Shown piece after piece: positions 19,812 to 20,277 of a stretch of 20,277 nucleotides of DNA. Under the pieces are notes generated by a model, which saw nothing but the letters and a program-made list of their open reading frames with translations, had not been told where the DNA came from and searched no databases. This DNA is from Geobacter sp. (lineage in GTDB: Bacteria; Desulfobacterota; Desulfuromonadia; Geobacterales; Geobacteraceae), in NCBI GenBank assembly GCA_003490025.1, contig DNJC01000106.1, positions 9,479 to 29,755 of the forward strand. Direction: 5' to 3'. Position 1 is the stretch's first letter. Each line of letters begins with the position of its first letter. Both the position numbers and the translations under genes were made by a program.

Positions 19812-20277
19812 GGTTGATACTCCTTGGTATTCCTGCAAAACATCAGTCATTCACGATTTCTGGTTTCCATCATTCTGACTACATCTCTCCCTCCTATTTA
19901 ATTAGCATAAGCACAAGATCATTTTTCTCGACTCGACTATTATTTCGAACCTGAAAGATGTTTTTGGATGTGGATATGCATAGACAATGAGAAGCTAAGA
20001 GCAAATACCTCGCCAACCGCAACCATAAAAACGCATGGAGAATATTTACTTTGTGATAACAGCCTATTAGGTAGGTTGCAATCGCTTTGGTGACAAGTTC
20101 AATTAAGCCACACAGCCCTCCATATTTGATAGAACCTCAACATATTGAGGTATACTTTGAACTTTACTAGGTATAGCTTGATAGATACGGTAGATACAGA
20201 AAGCAGATATCAATAATATACGGCTACTCCGTTGGTTACCTTGTCGTCGTCTTTAGCAGGTCGTTGAAAATAAGTCA
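19812..20277. other. AT-rich right end without a recognised gene
   Basis: About 465 bases. The first part is the leader and promoter region of the barrel gene. The remainder is AT-rich with only short open frames. A small hairpin (CCTCAA / TTGAGG, around 20142-20157) is visible. On the minus strand a 21-codon frame enters from the right edge and stops near 20212; it could be the end of a gene lying outside, but is too short to judge. Confidence 0.4.

Overview
The window looks like chromosomal DNA of a Geobacter-type bacterium (Geobacterales, Desulfuromonadota). This is inferred from the GC-rich coding style, strong AGGAGG-type ribosome sites, a Ros/MucR regulator with a lysine/alanine tail, paired PqiA genes, and secreted fibronectin/InlB-repeat proteins. 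No 16S or other phylogenetic marker is present, so the assignment is tentative.

Layout. 1-2304 (minus) is the 5' part of a large exported protein that runs off the left edge: signal peptide, pectate-lyase-like beta-helix, fibronectin III domain, then 74-residue InlB-type repeats. 2305-3156 holds no convincing gene, but has a dyad in the leader of the first gene and a terminator. A CAT-anticodon tRNA (3157-3233) has a clear sigma70 promoter. Next come an exported FKBP prolyl isomerase, a Ros/MucR zinc-finger regulator and glucokinase, all on the minus strand. 6190-9725 (minus) is a pqiA-pqiA-pqiB-pqiC operon for lipid transport across the envelope, joined by short overlaps. Facing away from it, 10404-16466 (plus) is a five-gene run: small lipoprotein, exported alpha/beta hydrolase, MlaA lipoprotein, a fusion of acyl-AMP ligase, acyl carrier and PlsC acyltransferase, and a Spinster-like MFS transporter. 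The right end (minus) has a coiled-coil protein with an iron-permease-family membrane protein, two secreted low-complexity proteins, and a small outer-membrane beta-barrel. 19812-20277 shows no gene.

How the genes may work together. The centre of the window (9.1-16.5 kb, with pqi at 6.2-9.7 kb) gathers envelope phospholipid functions: MCE-type transport (Pqi), removal of phospholipid from the outer membrane (MlaA), a periplasmic hydrolase with an intact Ser-Asp-His triad, a candidate lysophospholipid flippase (Spinster-like MFS), and an enzyme that could activate a fatty acid, load it on its own carrier domain and re-acylate a lysophospholipid. I read this as a possible phospholipid retrieval, deacylation, flipping and re-acylation pathway, parallel to but built differently from E. 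coli LplT-Aas. The individual family calls are well supported; the integrated pathway is inference.
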